NCBI GenBank assembly: GCA_963824985.1
Contig: CAWGRQ010000025.1
Span: 1 to 64,000 of the forward strand
DNA: 64,000 bases
Direction of reading: 5' to 3'
Source of the DNA: JAFNAG01 sp963824985
Lineage (GTDB): Bacteria; Acidobacteriota; UBA6911
A program made the translations under genes and the position numbers. Each line of letters begins with the position of its first letter. The first letter of the stretch is position 1. Positions 41,701 to 50,706 of this stretch are shown here, piece after piece. The notes under the pieces were generated by a model. The model was not told where the DNA came from and made no database searches. It saw nothing but the letters and a program-made list of their open reading frames with translations.

Positions 41701-43593
41701 AAGCCCCCCCATATGAGCTTTGAGGAAGCTGCCACAATCCCCAACGCCTTCCTTACCGCATACTGGAGCCTGGTTCACCTGGGAAGAATGCAAACCGGGG
41801 AGAGAGTCTTGATCCACGCGGCTTCCGGGGGCGTTGGACTGGCGGCTGTCCAATTGGCTCTGCAGGCGGGAGCCGAAATTTATGCCACCGCCGGCAGCCC
41901 GGAAAAGCGAGCTTTTCTCGAATCTATCGGGGTCAGGCATGTTTATGATTCCCGCACATTGTCGTTTTCCGAGGAGATCCTCAGGTCAACAGAAGGCGTG
42001 GGGGTGGACCTGGTGCTGAATTCGCTGGCAGGTGAATTCATTCCGAAGGGTTTGTCGGTGCTGGCTCCAGGCGGACGTTTCCTCGAAATTGGCCGCAGCG
42101 ACATATGGACTTCGGATCAGGTCAACGCATTGAGGAAGGATGTCGCCTATTTCACGATCAATCTTGGCGAGGATTATCTAAGGACCCCCCAAATTATCCG
42201 CGAGATCTGGCAGGAGCTGATGCAAAGTTTTGAACAAGGACGCCTGAGGCCGCTGCCGCTAGAAGTTTTCCCGATTGAAGAAGCGGTCGCAGCGTTCCGC
42301 CATATGGCTCAGGCGCGGCACATCGGGAAAATTGTGCTGACGTTTCCCTGGCGGGCAAGCCAAATCTCCGAGCGACCCGTGCTCGTCCGTCAGGATGCAA
42401 GCTACCTGATTACGGGCGGACTAGGGGGATTGGGATTGAAGGTAGCAGACTGGCTGGTGTCTCGAGGCGCCCGGCATCTGGTGCTTCTGGGACGAAAGGC
42501 TCCCAGCGAAGCTGCCGGAGAACAGGTGCGCCGACTCGGGGATCAAGGTGCCCGCATCGAGGTGTTGGCCGCCGATGTATCGCGCCAGGAGGATATTGGC
42601 CAGATTCTTGCGCGTATGCGTCAGGAGCTGCCACCTCTCAAGGGCGTATTCCACTTGGCCGCAACCTTGGAGGATGGGGCACTACTTCAGCAAACCTGGG
42701 ATCGTTTCCACAAGGTGCTGTCTCCCAAAGTTGAAGGCGGATGGTTGCTTCATCAGCTTACCAAGGACCTGGAACTGGATTTCTTCGTGCTGTTTTCCTC
42801 CGCGGCGTCTTTGCTGGGATCAGCCGGCCAGTCCAACCACGCTTCAGCAAATGCCTACCTGGATGTTCTGGCCCATTATCGCCAGTCACAGGGATTGCCG
42901 GGCTTTAGCATCAACTGGGGTGCCTGGTCAGAAGTGGGTGCTGCAGCGAGTGCTGGAGTATCCGAACGCATCGCCGCCGAAGGGATATTGCCCATCACTC
43001 CCAAGGAAGGGATTGAGGCTATGGAGCGGTTGCTTCGTCTCGGGCACCCCCAAATCGGCGTGATTCAGGTGCAGGGGGCCACCTTAGCAAGATCGCTGCT
43101 CAGGAGAAAAGCAGGACCTTATTTTTCGGAACTTGCACAGAGAGGCGCGCATGACGCGGCTGCTGCGAAAGAAGTGCCCGGCAAGCCGTCCCTGCTGCAG
43201 TGTCTGGCGGCGGCTCCTCTCAACAGGCGAAGATCTCTCTTGCAAGGCCACATTCTTGAGCAGGCGATCAAAGTGCTCGGGCTTCAGCCTTCTCACCGCG
43301 TCGATTTAAAAGCCCCGCTTCACGGCCTGGGCCTGGATTCGCTGATGGCCGTGGAGTTGCGCAATTCGTTGCGTGTTTCGCTGGAATGTGAGCTGCCGGC
43401 AACGCTGCTCTTTGATTACCCGACCATCGATGCTCTCACTGGATATCTAACCGAACTTCTGTTACGGACAACCTCCGAAACAGTCAAAACAGAGGAATCT
43501 TCCGAAAGCTCGATCACTGTGCTCGAGCAGGTCGAACAGCTTTCGGATGATGAATTGGACCGCATTCTGGCGAAAAAGATGAAGCACAAATGA
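35755..43593 (+). CDS. PKS5: modular polyketide synthase, KS-AT-DH-cMT-ER-KR-ACP
   Basis: At about 2,612 residues this is the largest module. KS about 37-460 has Cys about 210. AT about 575-890 has GHSVGE and HAFHSPLMEP, malonyl-type. DH about 947-1230 has HRIFGNPILP and DGCVQ, catalytic residues intact. cMT about 1400-1680 has VLEVGGGTASTT and LVIAANVIHATRSL. ER about 1880-2190 has AGLNFRDVLSALN and HAASGGVGLAA. KR about 2212-2440 has TGGLGGLGL, but the catalytic Tyr of the usual NYAAAN motif is His (SNHASAN, His about 2362). ACP about 2490-2570 has LGLDSLMAVE. The ATG at 35755 is four bases after the PKS4 stop. A helix LSPLKQALLAVEEMQARLRE forms the N-terminal docking segment. If the KR works, the unit becomes an alpha-methyl CH2. 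If not, a beta-ketone remains and DH/ER are idle. Confidence 0.93.
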   Translation: MRMTEDKYSHLSPLKQALLAVEEMQARLRESERSRKEPIAVIGMSCRFPGGVVSPETYWQLLREGRDAIVEVPSDRWDVDLYYNPDPDALGKMCTRWGGFLDQIDQFDPELFGIAPREAVSMDPQQRLLLEVSWEALERSGQSPEKLSGSRSGVFVGIASGDYAQILSHNADRAHVDAYFASGVAHSIASGRLSYLLGLQGPSLSIDTACSSSLVAIHQACQSLRIDECRMALAGGVNVVLLPDNSIVFSKSHMMARDGRCKAFDARADGFVRSEGCGVVVLKRLSDALADGDQVLALIRASAINQDGPSSGLTAPNGPAQEALMREALAYAEISPADVSYVEAHGTGTSLGDPIEVRALGSVFGPGRPADRPLLIGSVKTNLGHLEASAGIASLIKVILALQHREIPPNLHFREPNPHIPWDELPVAVPTALRPWVGVRRIAGVSSFGFSGTNVHLVVEQAPIVESRNAKSEAMPACCEADRPVHILTISAKSEEALKAMAGRYAEHAASHPEEKLADICYTANGGRAHFAHRVAVLGDSLDAVHRQLKEIAEGRRAATSGQLSGTDRPRVAFLFTGQGSQYAGMGRQLFESQPTFREVLERCDRLLQPHLEKPLIEVLYPKPGESTPLDETAYTQPALFAMEYALAEMWRSWGIEPSVVMGHSVGEYVAACVAGLFSLEDGLKLIAARGRLMQALPTGGQMVAVSSNEARVRHALEPYTNLVSIAAINGPGNVVISGVGEAIEEIVRSFESEKIKTQRLVVSHAFHSPLMEPMLEDFERAAGQVSYAPSKASLVSNVTGGLLNPQLLTGNPLAYWRRHVRETVQFQKGMETLARQNCQVYLEVGPSPVLLGMGMRCLPDSGVEWLPTLRKGRGEWEQVLESLARLYAKGAKVDWAGFDMGFERRKVVLPTYPFQRQRYWIEEGSTGGSSPASSSQGVAATPESSAIHPLLGSRLESPALSELVFETRIGPDTATAFAYDHRIFGNPILPATVFVQMALEAAHELFGEGFHAVEDLILLDALCLPEKGCRVVQLIVSSTEEGSFRVFSREELSNSPWMLHGTGRIRRRDRSPAASESTESVETIKSRCRKSITPDAFYSALWSRGLEFGPIFQSLQEVWRGESEALGRAMPQEKLSALQFFGGIHPVQLDGCVQVLAAALAGREEEPERLYLPLNLERYQVYNRFKSHSQPLLAHAHLRPRDGIDAATVTGDIRIYDETGSLLAELMGLHLKLALPETLMRAPSAFEKWLYEVHWQPKPLVPPGLGLAGFRPFIKEVAGHVRPQVESLSQKYGWEQFNEMEPQLDSLCAAYITEALGRLGWQFSIGEQETIEAMAARLQVAARHLRLLDRLLRILAEEGVLLEESPGSWKVLHQPEKSDPDSKAQELMSRFPAFAAELTFTMRCGRQLAQALRGERDPLELLFPGGDTDTAEKLYRDGPSARVYNEMIQQVAAKAIASLSDGQRLRVLEVGGGTASTTSYLMGILPPDRTEYLFTDISPLFAARAKERFRSSPFLRSQALDIEQDPGKQGVEGPFNLVIAANVIHATRSLAETMGHIRKLMTPGGLLLLLEVTRPQRWVDLTFGLTDGWWRFSDTDLRPSYPLLSAPQWATILRKHGFDEIIMLPEAAPGSRALSINTLLLAVASAEEAAHYVPGKELEQSGTWIIFQDAFGVGRRLDARLEALHQTVAHVYPGSAYQRLSNNAYRVDPAKPADFERVLEEVGRAGSGGCRGAVYLWAMDHHDTLASSLSELQASELTICGGALHLVQGLLKSRFPKLPPLWLVTRGGQAIGHQPLAPLQASLWGLGRSLALEHPELSCVCVDLDPGDAAGGLNSLTAEILGSDGEDQLAFRQHCRYVARLRQAGRTRKEEGLSVPDVTFQLQIPDRGILDNLVLSPATHRSAGPGEVEIQVRAAGLNFRDVLSALNMYPGEPGPLGSECAGKIKAAGEGVKGLQAGDEVIAIAPGCFSSHITTTASLVILKPPHMSFEEAATIPNAFLTAYWSLVHLGRMQTGERVLIHAASGGVGLAAVQLALQAGAEIYATAGSPEKRAFLESIGVRHVYDSRTLSFSEEILRSTEGVGVDLVLNSLAGEFIPKGLSVLAPGGRFLEIGRSDIWTSDQVNALRKDVAYFTINLGEDYLRTPQIIREIWQELMQSFEQGRLRPLPLEVFPIEEAVAAFRHMAQARHIGKIVLTFPWRASQISERPVLVRQDASYLITGGLGGLGLKVADWLVSRGARHLVLLGRKAPSEAAGEQVRRLGDQGARIEVLAADVSRQEDIGQILARMRQELPPLKGVFHLAATLEDGALLQQTWDRFHKVLSPKVEGGWLLHQLTKDLELDFFVLFSSAASLLGSAGQSNHASANAYLDVLAHYRQSQGLPGFSINWGAWSEVGAAASAGVSERIAAEGILPITPKEGIEAMERLLRLGHPQIGVIQVQGATLARSLLRRKAGPYFSELAQRGAHDAAAAKEVPGKPSLLQCLAAAPLNRRRSLLQGHILEQAIKVLGLQPSHRVDLKAPLHGLGLDSLMAVELRNSLRVSLECELPATLLFDYPTIDALTGYLTELLLRTTSETVKTEESSESSITVLEQVEQLSDDELDRILAKKMKHK

Positions 43594-46500
43594 GTGAATT
43601 CCTGGATCGAATATCCAAGCTGTCACCCAAACGGCTTACATTACTGGCAGTGGAGCTTCAGGCTAAGGTTGAAGCCCTGGAAGGGCGGAAACCGGAAGGC
43701 ATAGCCGTCATCGGAATGGCCTGCCGCTTTCCGGGCAAAGCCGATAATCCTCAATCCTTTTGGGCGCTTCTGCACACAGGTGGAGATGCGATATCCGTAA
43801 TTCCTCCCGACCGGTGGGATGTGAATGCATATTACGATCCTGATGCTGATGCACCAGGCAAGATTGCCACACGGTGGGGCGGCTTCCTGGATCATGTGGA
43901 TCTGTTCGACCCCGATTTTTTTGGCATTGCGCCGCGCGAGGCTGTCAGCATGGATCCCCAACAGCGGCTGGTGCTGGAAGTCGGATGGGAAGCGCTGGAA
44001 GATGCGGGTTATGCCTCGGACAATTTGCACGGCAGCAGGACTGGTGTCTTCATCGGGATTTGCAACAGCGATTACTCCCAGATGAACATGAACCAGGGCA
44101 AGGAGAAAATCGACGTTTACATGGCTTCGGGGAGCGCGGCCAGTGTAGCCTCGGGGCGGCTCTCCTATCTACTCGGTCTGCAGGGCCCAAGCATCTCAGT
44201 CGATACAGCCTGTTCCTCCTCGCTCCTGGCCGTCCACTTGGCCTGTCAAAGCCTCAAGTCCGGGGAATCCCGCATGGCGTTGGCGGGCGGAGTCAATGTA
44301 ATTCTCCTGCCGGAAATCACCATAACTTTGTCGCGCGGTCATATGATGGCATCCGATGGCCGCTGCAAAACGTTCGACGCCGCCGCCGACGGTTTTGTCC
44401 GCTCCGAGGGTTGCGGGTTGGTGGTGCTCAAGCGCCTATCCGATGCCATTGCTGACCGGGATCGGGTCCTGGCCGTCATTCAAGGCAGTGCCGCCAACCA
44501 GGATGGACACAGCAGCGGGCTGACCGCCCCCAATGGACCGGCGCAGGAGGCGGTCATTCGCGAGGCATTGGCCATGGCGGGAATCAATGCCGCCGAGGTC
44601 GCATACGTAGAGGCGCACGGGACCGGCACTTCCCTCGGTGATCCAATCGAAATACGAGCGCTGGGCTCCGCACTCGGTCGCGGTCGCCTGCGCGACAAGC
44701 CGCTGCTGGTTGGTTCTGTCAAGACAAACTTGGGACACCTGGAATCGGCTGCAGGCATTGCCGGCCTGATAAAGGTGGTTTTGTCGCTTCAGCACGGGGA
44801 GATACCAGTACATCTGCATTTGAAACAACTGAACCCGCATGTGAAGTGGGAGGAACTGCCGATTGTGATTCCGACCGAACGACGGCAGTGGCCCTCGGGA
44901 CAGGGACGTCGGATCGCAGGAGTGAGCTCCTTCGGGTTTAGCGGGACGAATGTGCACCTGGTGGTGGAGGAAGCTCCCGCTGAGGTTTCAATGGGAGAGG
45001 AGCGGGAGCGCCCGATTCAGATTCTGGCGCTGTCGGCCAAAAGCGATGGAAGCCTCAAGGAGTTAGCCGCAGGATACGCGCAGCATCTGGTTGCGCACCC
45101 CGGCGAGAAGCTAGGAGATGTTTGCTACACGGCCAATACGGGGCGATCCCACTTTGAGCGCCGGATGTCCGTCGTAGCACGTTCGGGAAGTCAAGTTGCG
45201 GAATGCCTTGCGGCATTTAACGCCGGGCAGGAGCGTGCGGCCGTCATCGAAGGATGGGCAGACCTGACGAGTCGGCCAGAGGTGGTTTTCCTGTTCACGG
45301 GTCAGGGTGGGCAGTATGTGAACATGGGGCGCGCGCTTTACGAGAGCGAGCCCGTCTTCCGCGGGGTTTTGGAGCGCTGCGATGAGCTGCTGCGCCCACA
45401 CCTGGAGAAGCCGCTGTTGTCGGTCATCTATCCGGAACCGGGTACTGCGACGCCGCTGGATCAAACTGAGTACACGCACGTGGCGATGTTCGCCATTCAA
45501 TACGGTTTGGCGGAGCTGTGGCGTTCCTGGGGGGTGGAGCCTGGGATGGTGATGGGGCACAGCGTCGGGGAGATCGTGGCGGCGACGGTGGCGGGGCAGA
45601 TGAGTTTTGAAGATGGGCTGCGGCTGATGCGGGAGCGGGGCCGGCTGATGCAGGGCGTGGCGCGCGATGGGATGATGGCGTCGCTGCTGGCGGATGAAGG
45701 CCGGGCGGCAGCGGCGCTGGAGCCGTATCGGGATCGGGTATCGATAGCGGCGGTGAACGGGCCGGAGAGCACGGTGATATCGGGGGAGCGGGAGGCGGTG
45801 CAGGCGATCGTGCGGCAGCTGGAGGGCGAAGGGGTCAAGGTAAAGGTATTGAAGGTATCGAATGCCTTTCATTGTCCGCTGGTGGAGCCGGTGCTGGAGG
45901 AATTCGAGCGGGTGGCGCGGGAGGTGGGATACAGCGTACCGCGGGTGGCGCTGTACTCGAGGCATGAGGCTGGAGTGGGTAGGGGAGGAGCGGCTGCTGG
46001 ATGGAAGCTACTGGCGGCAGAATCTGCGGGACACGGTGCGTTTTTCGGCGGCGATGCGTTCGGTTTATGAGCAAGGCTACCGGGTGTTTCTGGAGATTGG
46101 ACCTTCGCCGATCTTGGTGAGTATGGGAAGTCAGTGTGTGCCGCAGGATGAGGGGGTGTGGCTGGCGTCGCTGCGAGAGGGCCGCAACGATTGGGAACAG
46201 ATGCTGGAGAGTCTGGCGCGGATATACGTGAGTGGCGCGAAGGTGGACTGGGCGGGTTTTGATCGGGGGCATGCGCGGCGCAAGCTGTCACTCCCCACCT
46301 ATCCTTTCCAGCGGCAACGATACTGGATCGAGAAAGGCAGAGACGGGAATGTTCCTCCGCGCGCCGAAGAGCCTGCCAGATCAATCAAACACCCTATCCT
46401 GACCCGAAGGCTAAACGCCGCCATCCCCATTGTCGAAGGTTCACTCAGCTTGACGCATCTGCCCTACCTGGCGGATCACCGGGTGAGCGACTTGATGGTG

Positions 46501-49500
46501 GCGCCGGGCGCCCTCCTGATTGAAATGGTTCAGGCCGCCTGTGAGGATATCTACCGGCAGAGTGCCATTGTTCTCGAGGCGCTCAATCTGAACGAAGCCC
46601 TCGTAATTCCCGAAAAGGAGAGCATCACGGTGCAGTTGGTATTCGCACCGGAAGGAGACAGTGCCGGCTCATTCCAGGTCTTTAGCGCAGTTGAAGTAGC
46701 CGCCGAATCCCCCATCTGGAAATTGCATGCTTCAGGTAAAGTTCACGTGCACGGATCCGCAGCTTTGCCGATCCCAGGCATGGATACACTCAGTGAAGTT
46801 CGCAAACGCTGCATACGGGAAGCTCCCGTTGAGGCCTTCTACCAACAACTGGAAGAACGGCAGATAAAGTTTGGATCGCAATTCCGTACTATGCGAAGGC
46901 TGTGGCATGGAAAGCGAGAAGCTCTCGGGGAGATCCTTCTTCCCGACACGTTGACTGCGGAGGCCGTCAGCTACCGATTCCATCCAGTTTTGCTGGATGG
47001 TTGCGTACAGGTGCTGGGAGCCGCCATGGCGCAGAGCCGATTCTCAGAAACCTACCTGCAGACGGGTCTGGGAAGCTACCGGACCTGGGGCAAGCCGACG
47101 GGCTTGCTCTATAGCCATGCCCGACTGCATAAATCCTCGGATAAAGAAACGCAGAGTGGCGACATTTACATCTATGATGCAAGCGGACGCCTTGTGGCGG
47201 AGATTGCGAAGATCACGGTGAGACAGGTTGACCGGCAGAGCTTTCTGCGTCTCAGCCAGGAGAAGTTCCGCGACCGGTTCTATGAGGTCAGGTGGGAGGC
47301 GAAGCCGCTGTCGATCCGCCTCGCGCCCAATATGTCCAGCCCTTCAGAAATTGCCAGCCGGATTGGACCACAGCTGGAGTCGTTGGCCTCTCGTCACGAA
47401 CTCGACCTCTATGCTGCACTCTTACCTCAAATGGAGGAAGCAAGTGCAGGATTTGTAATTCGCGCGTTTCAGAAGATGGGTTGGACATTTTCGCGAGGAC
47501 AACGAGTATCCCCATCGCAGGCTGCTGCCGAACTGAGGATCCCTCAAACTCACCATCGCCTGCTTAATCGCATGCTGAGTATTCTCGGTGAGGAAGAGAT
47601 TCTCGGCAGGTTGGATACGGGAGACTGGGAAATAGTGGCCGTTCCGCCGGAAGGGAATCCCGAAAGCCTATGCCTGTCACTAGAGAAGCAATTCCCAGCC
47701 TATCGGGCGGCATTGGCATTGCTGCGCCGTTGCGGAACGAATCTTGTGGAAGTGTTGCAGGGAAAGCAGGACCCGCTACAGTTGCTCTTTCCGAATGGTG
47801 AGGTTGCTGAGGCCGAGAGCCTCTACAAGGATTCACCTTCCGCCCTCGTGTTTAACACTTTACTTGCTGAGGCTGTGAGCTCGGCAATTAACAGACTGCC
47901 GGCGGGCCGCAGGCTTAGGGTCCTCGAGATTGGGGCGGGGACCGGGAGCAGCACTACGCATATTCTCCCGAGATTACCAAGAGATGCAGAGTATTTCTTT
48001 ACCGACATAGCCCCGACATTCACGGCTCGGGCAAAAGTGAAGTTCCAGGAATATCCTGCCGTCCAATATCGAACGTTGGACATCGAACAATCGCCCACCG
48101 ATCAGGGATTTGCAGCCCATTCATTTGACCTGGTTATTGCCGCAAACGTATTGCATGCAACCAAAGACTTGAGCGAGACCCTGCATCATGTTTGCTCCCT
48201 GCTGGCCTCCGAGGGACTCCTGCTGTTGCTGGAGGGCACGGGACGACAGCGTTGGGTCGATCTGACTTTCGGCTTGACCGCTGGCTGGTGGAGATTTACG
48301 GACACGCAGTTGCGCCCATGCCATGCTTTGCTCACGACGGATCAATGGGTCAATTTTCTGGAAACTAGTGGATTCACCCAAGTTCAGGCGATCCCGTCCT
48401 CAGCTTCAGCGGCATCCCAAGCTCTCTTTTTTGCCTTGGGGCCAAAAATTCAGCAGCACTGCAAAGGCGCAGTCTCCGCACAAAACGGTACGTGGGTCGT
48501 GCTTGCTGAGCAAGGCGGGCTGGGTACCCGACTGGCTTACAGGCTTCGGCAGCAGTTCCACCGCTGCCTCCTGGTATACCCGAGTAACAGGTACGGGCAG
48601 CTGGCCCCGGATGAATATCAGGTGGACCCGTCGGTCGCCACTCACTTTGAGCAGGCTTTGAGAGATGGTCTGATCGGAAAGCCGGATTGCAGGGGCATCG
48701 TCTACGCTTGGGAGGAGAGAAGAGATGGACCAGACGGACCGGCGATCGGGGAAAAGGCCGCGCGGCAGTGCACCTCCATTACCATGCTTTTGCAGGCTCT
48801 GCAGAGGGTATGCAGATCGGCCCGGATGTGGTTGATTACTCGAGGGGCACAAGCCGTGGAGGGCGGTCCGGCCAATCTCGTGCAGCTGCCCATTTGGGGA
48901 TTGGGACGAGTTATGGCCCTGGAACATCCTGAAGCCTGGGGGGGAGTGATTGACCTCGATGGGGATGGATTAGAGATTGAGCAAATTCTGGCTGAGCTGA
49001 CCGGCTCCGATGGGGAGGATCAAGTCGCATACCGCAAGGGAGAGCGTTACGTACCGCGTTTGATTAGAAGCCGCCCGGCTCCGTCAAAGCCCTACTCGTT
49101 TGAGCCCGATTCCAGCTATCTGATTACAGGTGGCCTGGGTGGCCTGGGATTACAAACCGCGTTGTGGATGGCCCGGGAGGGCGCGCGGAACCTCGTGCTC
49201 CTTGGGCGGCATGGAGTGCCGCCTCGAAGCCAGTGGGATTCGGTGCCAGGGAGCAGCGATCTTGCCGGAAAGGTGGAAGCCCTTCGGGCAATTGAGCTTG
49301 CGGGTGCCTCCGTCACAGTCGTGGCAGCCGATGTTGCCGACTTTCCGGCCATGCAGGAGCTATTTTCTCGATTTGGCCGAACGCTGCCGCCTTTGCGTGG
49401 CTTGATCCATGCGGCCGTGGAGATGAGCGAAGCACCGCTCAGTACCCTCGACGCTCATGCTGTCAATTCCATGCTACATGCCAAAATTGCAGGCTCCTGG

Positions 49501-50340
49501 GTTCTTCACTCTCTGACGCGAGAGTTGGACCTTGCTTTTTTCGTCCTTTTTTCGTCGACCACTTCATTGTGGGGCGCTCGGGGACTTGCGCATTACGCTG
49601 CAGCCAACCAATTCCTCGATGGACTCGCACACTGGCGGCGTGCACAGGGCCTTCCCGCCCTGGCTATTAACTGGGGAACTTGGGATGTGATGCGCGTGGC
49701 ATCGAATAAAGAAAAGGAGTTTTTTGCCAGTGTCGGATTGAAACTCATGCCCGCAGCAGAAGCTCTAACGATCCTGGGAGGGCTGCTCGGTAGCGAGGCC
49801 GCGCAAGTAGCTGTTGCTTCTGTCGATTGGCGTCTGCTCAAGCCTGTCTATGAATCGCGAGGGCGCAGACTCTTCCTGGAAAGGATGGTGACGCAGGAAT
49901 CAGTCACTCCCAGGGAAGATCATGCTCCGCGCATGGTACCACGCTGGGAATTTGACGGAATGAACCCACTCCAGCGGCGCCAGGTGCTGGCGGACCGTAT
50001 TCGTGGAGAAGTGGCCCGGGTACTGGGACTGGATGCTACTTCGGCGATCGATTCCAATCGGGGCCTGTTTGAGATGGGAATGGATTCACTGATGTCGGTG
50101 GAATTGAAGTCTCGCCTGGAAGCGCGTCTGGGCAAACCGCTCCCATCGACTTTGACATTTAATTATCCGAATGTAGTGGCGCTGACCGATTTCATTGCTG
50201 CCAGGATCCTCGGATTTGATGAGGCTCCCAAAGAAGAATCTTCACCCCCTGCTCAAGCCCGGGCCGCTGAGACGAATGCGGATCAGCTTTCAGAAGCGGA
50301 GCTGGAACAGCTATTGATACGAAAACTTCAACAACTGTGA
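43590..50340 (+). CDS. PKS6: modular polyketide synthase, KS-AT-DH-cMT-KR-ACP, frameshift inside AT
   Basis: The ATG overlaps the PKS5 stop by four bases. KS has Cys about 208 (DTACSSSL). AT has GHSVGE and NAFHCPLVEP (malonyl-type). At 45961-45962 there are two Gs where the near-identical PKS4 copy has one, which throws the frame out at about residue 790 and stops at 46070. The downstream frame (open from 45862 to 50340) continues in perfect register. DH has HRVSDLMVAP, Asp replacing the usual Gly, and DGCVQ. cMT has VLEIGAGTGSSTTH. There is no ER. KR has TGGLGGLGL and HYAAANQF with the catalytic Tyr, but no LDD motif. ACP has MGMDSLMSVE. Corrected length is about 2,249 residues. Tail SEAELEQLLIRKLQQL. 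With the frame restored, it would add an alpha-methyl unit reduced to hydroxyl or alkene. Confidence 0.9.
45273..46328 (+). repeat. AT-domain block shared with PKS4 (copy 2)
   Basis: Second copy of the block at 33042-34096, offset about 12.23 kb, 1,056 bp because of the extra G at 45961-45962. Flanking segments of the KS-AT linker (about 45030-45160 versus 32800-32930) are also very similar, but with several differences, so the conversion tract is patchy. Confidence 0.93.
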
Positions 50341-50706
50341 CGTTATCTTGAAGTGCGAAGTCAGGCCACACAGGCTATTTCAGAAGCGCAGAGGATTGGT
50401 GAACATCACGATGGAATCCGGGACGTGGCAGCCATTGTGATCCGGATCTGCATGATTCCAGAGCATTTAGGTGCGGTTTTCGCATGGGGGAGCGTTACTC
50501 AGGAGGTTTTATTATTTCATGATTGAATGGATGCTGCCGATTAATATCTTGTAACATTGGTAGAACCTTCGCCGGTACCGTAACTAGCCCGGCGTTTGCG
50601 ACAGGAACGGCCCGGCTGGGTATGTTCGATAATTTTTTTGAGCCGGACTTGGGTGATCCGTCGGGACTTGTTTCACCTGCGAACGGAAAGTCGATAGGAA
50701 TTCGGA
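50341..50706. other. 366-bp gap between PKS6 and PKS7
   Basis: All other PKS junctions overlap or are under 70 bp, so this gap is unusual. I see no family gene. A tiny frame starts at 50519 (MIEWMLPINIL, then stop), 12 bases after a perfect AGGAGG at 50501-50506. It could be a leader peptide or chance. The PKS7 ATG at 50707 has only a modest AGGAA upstream. A separate promoter for PKS7 and the downstream genes could lie here, but I could not identify convincing -35/-10 boxes. Confidence 0.5.
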
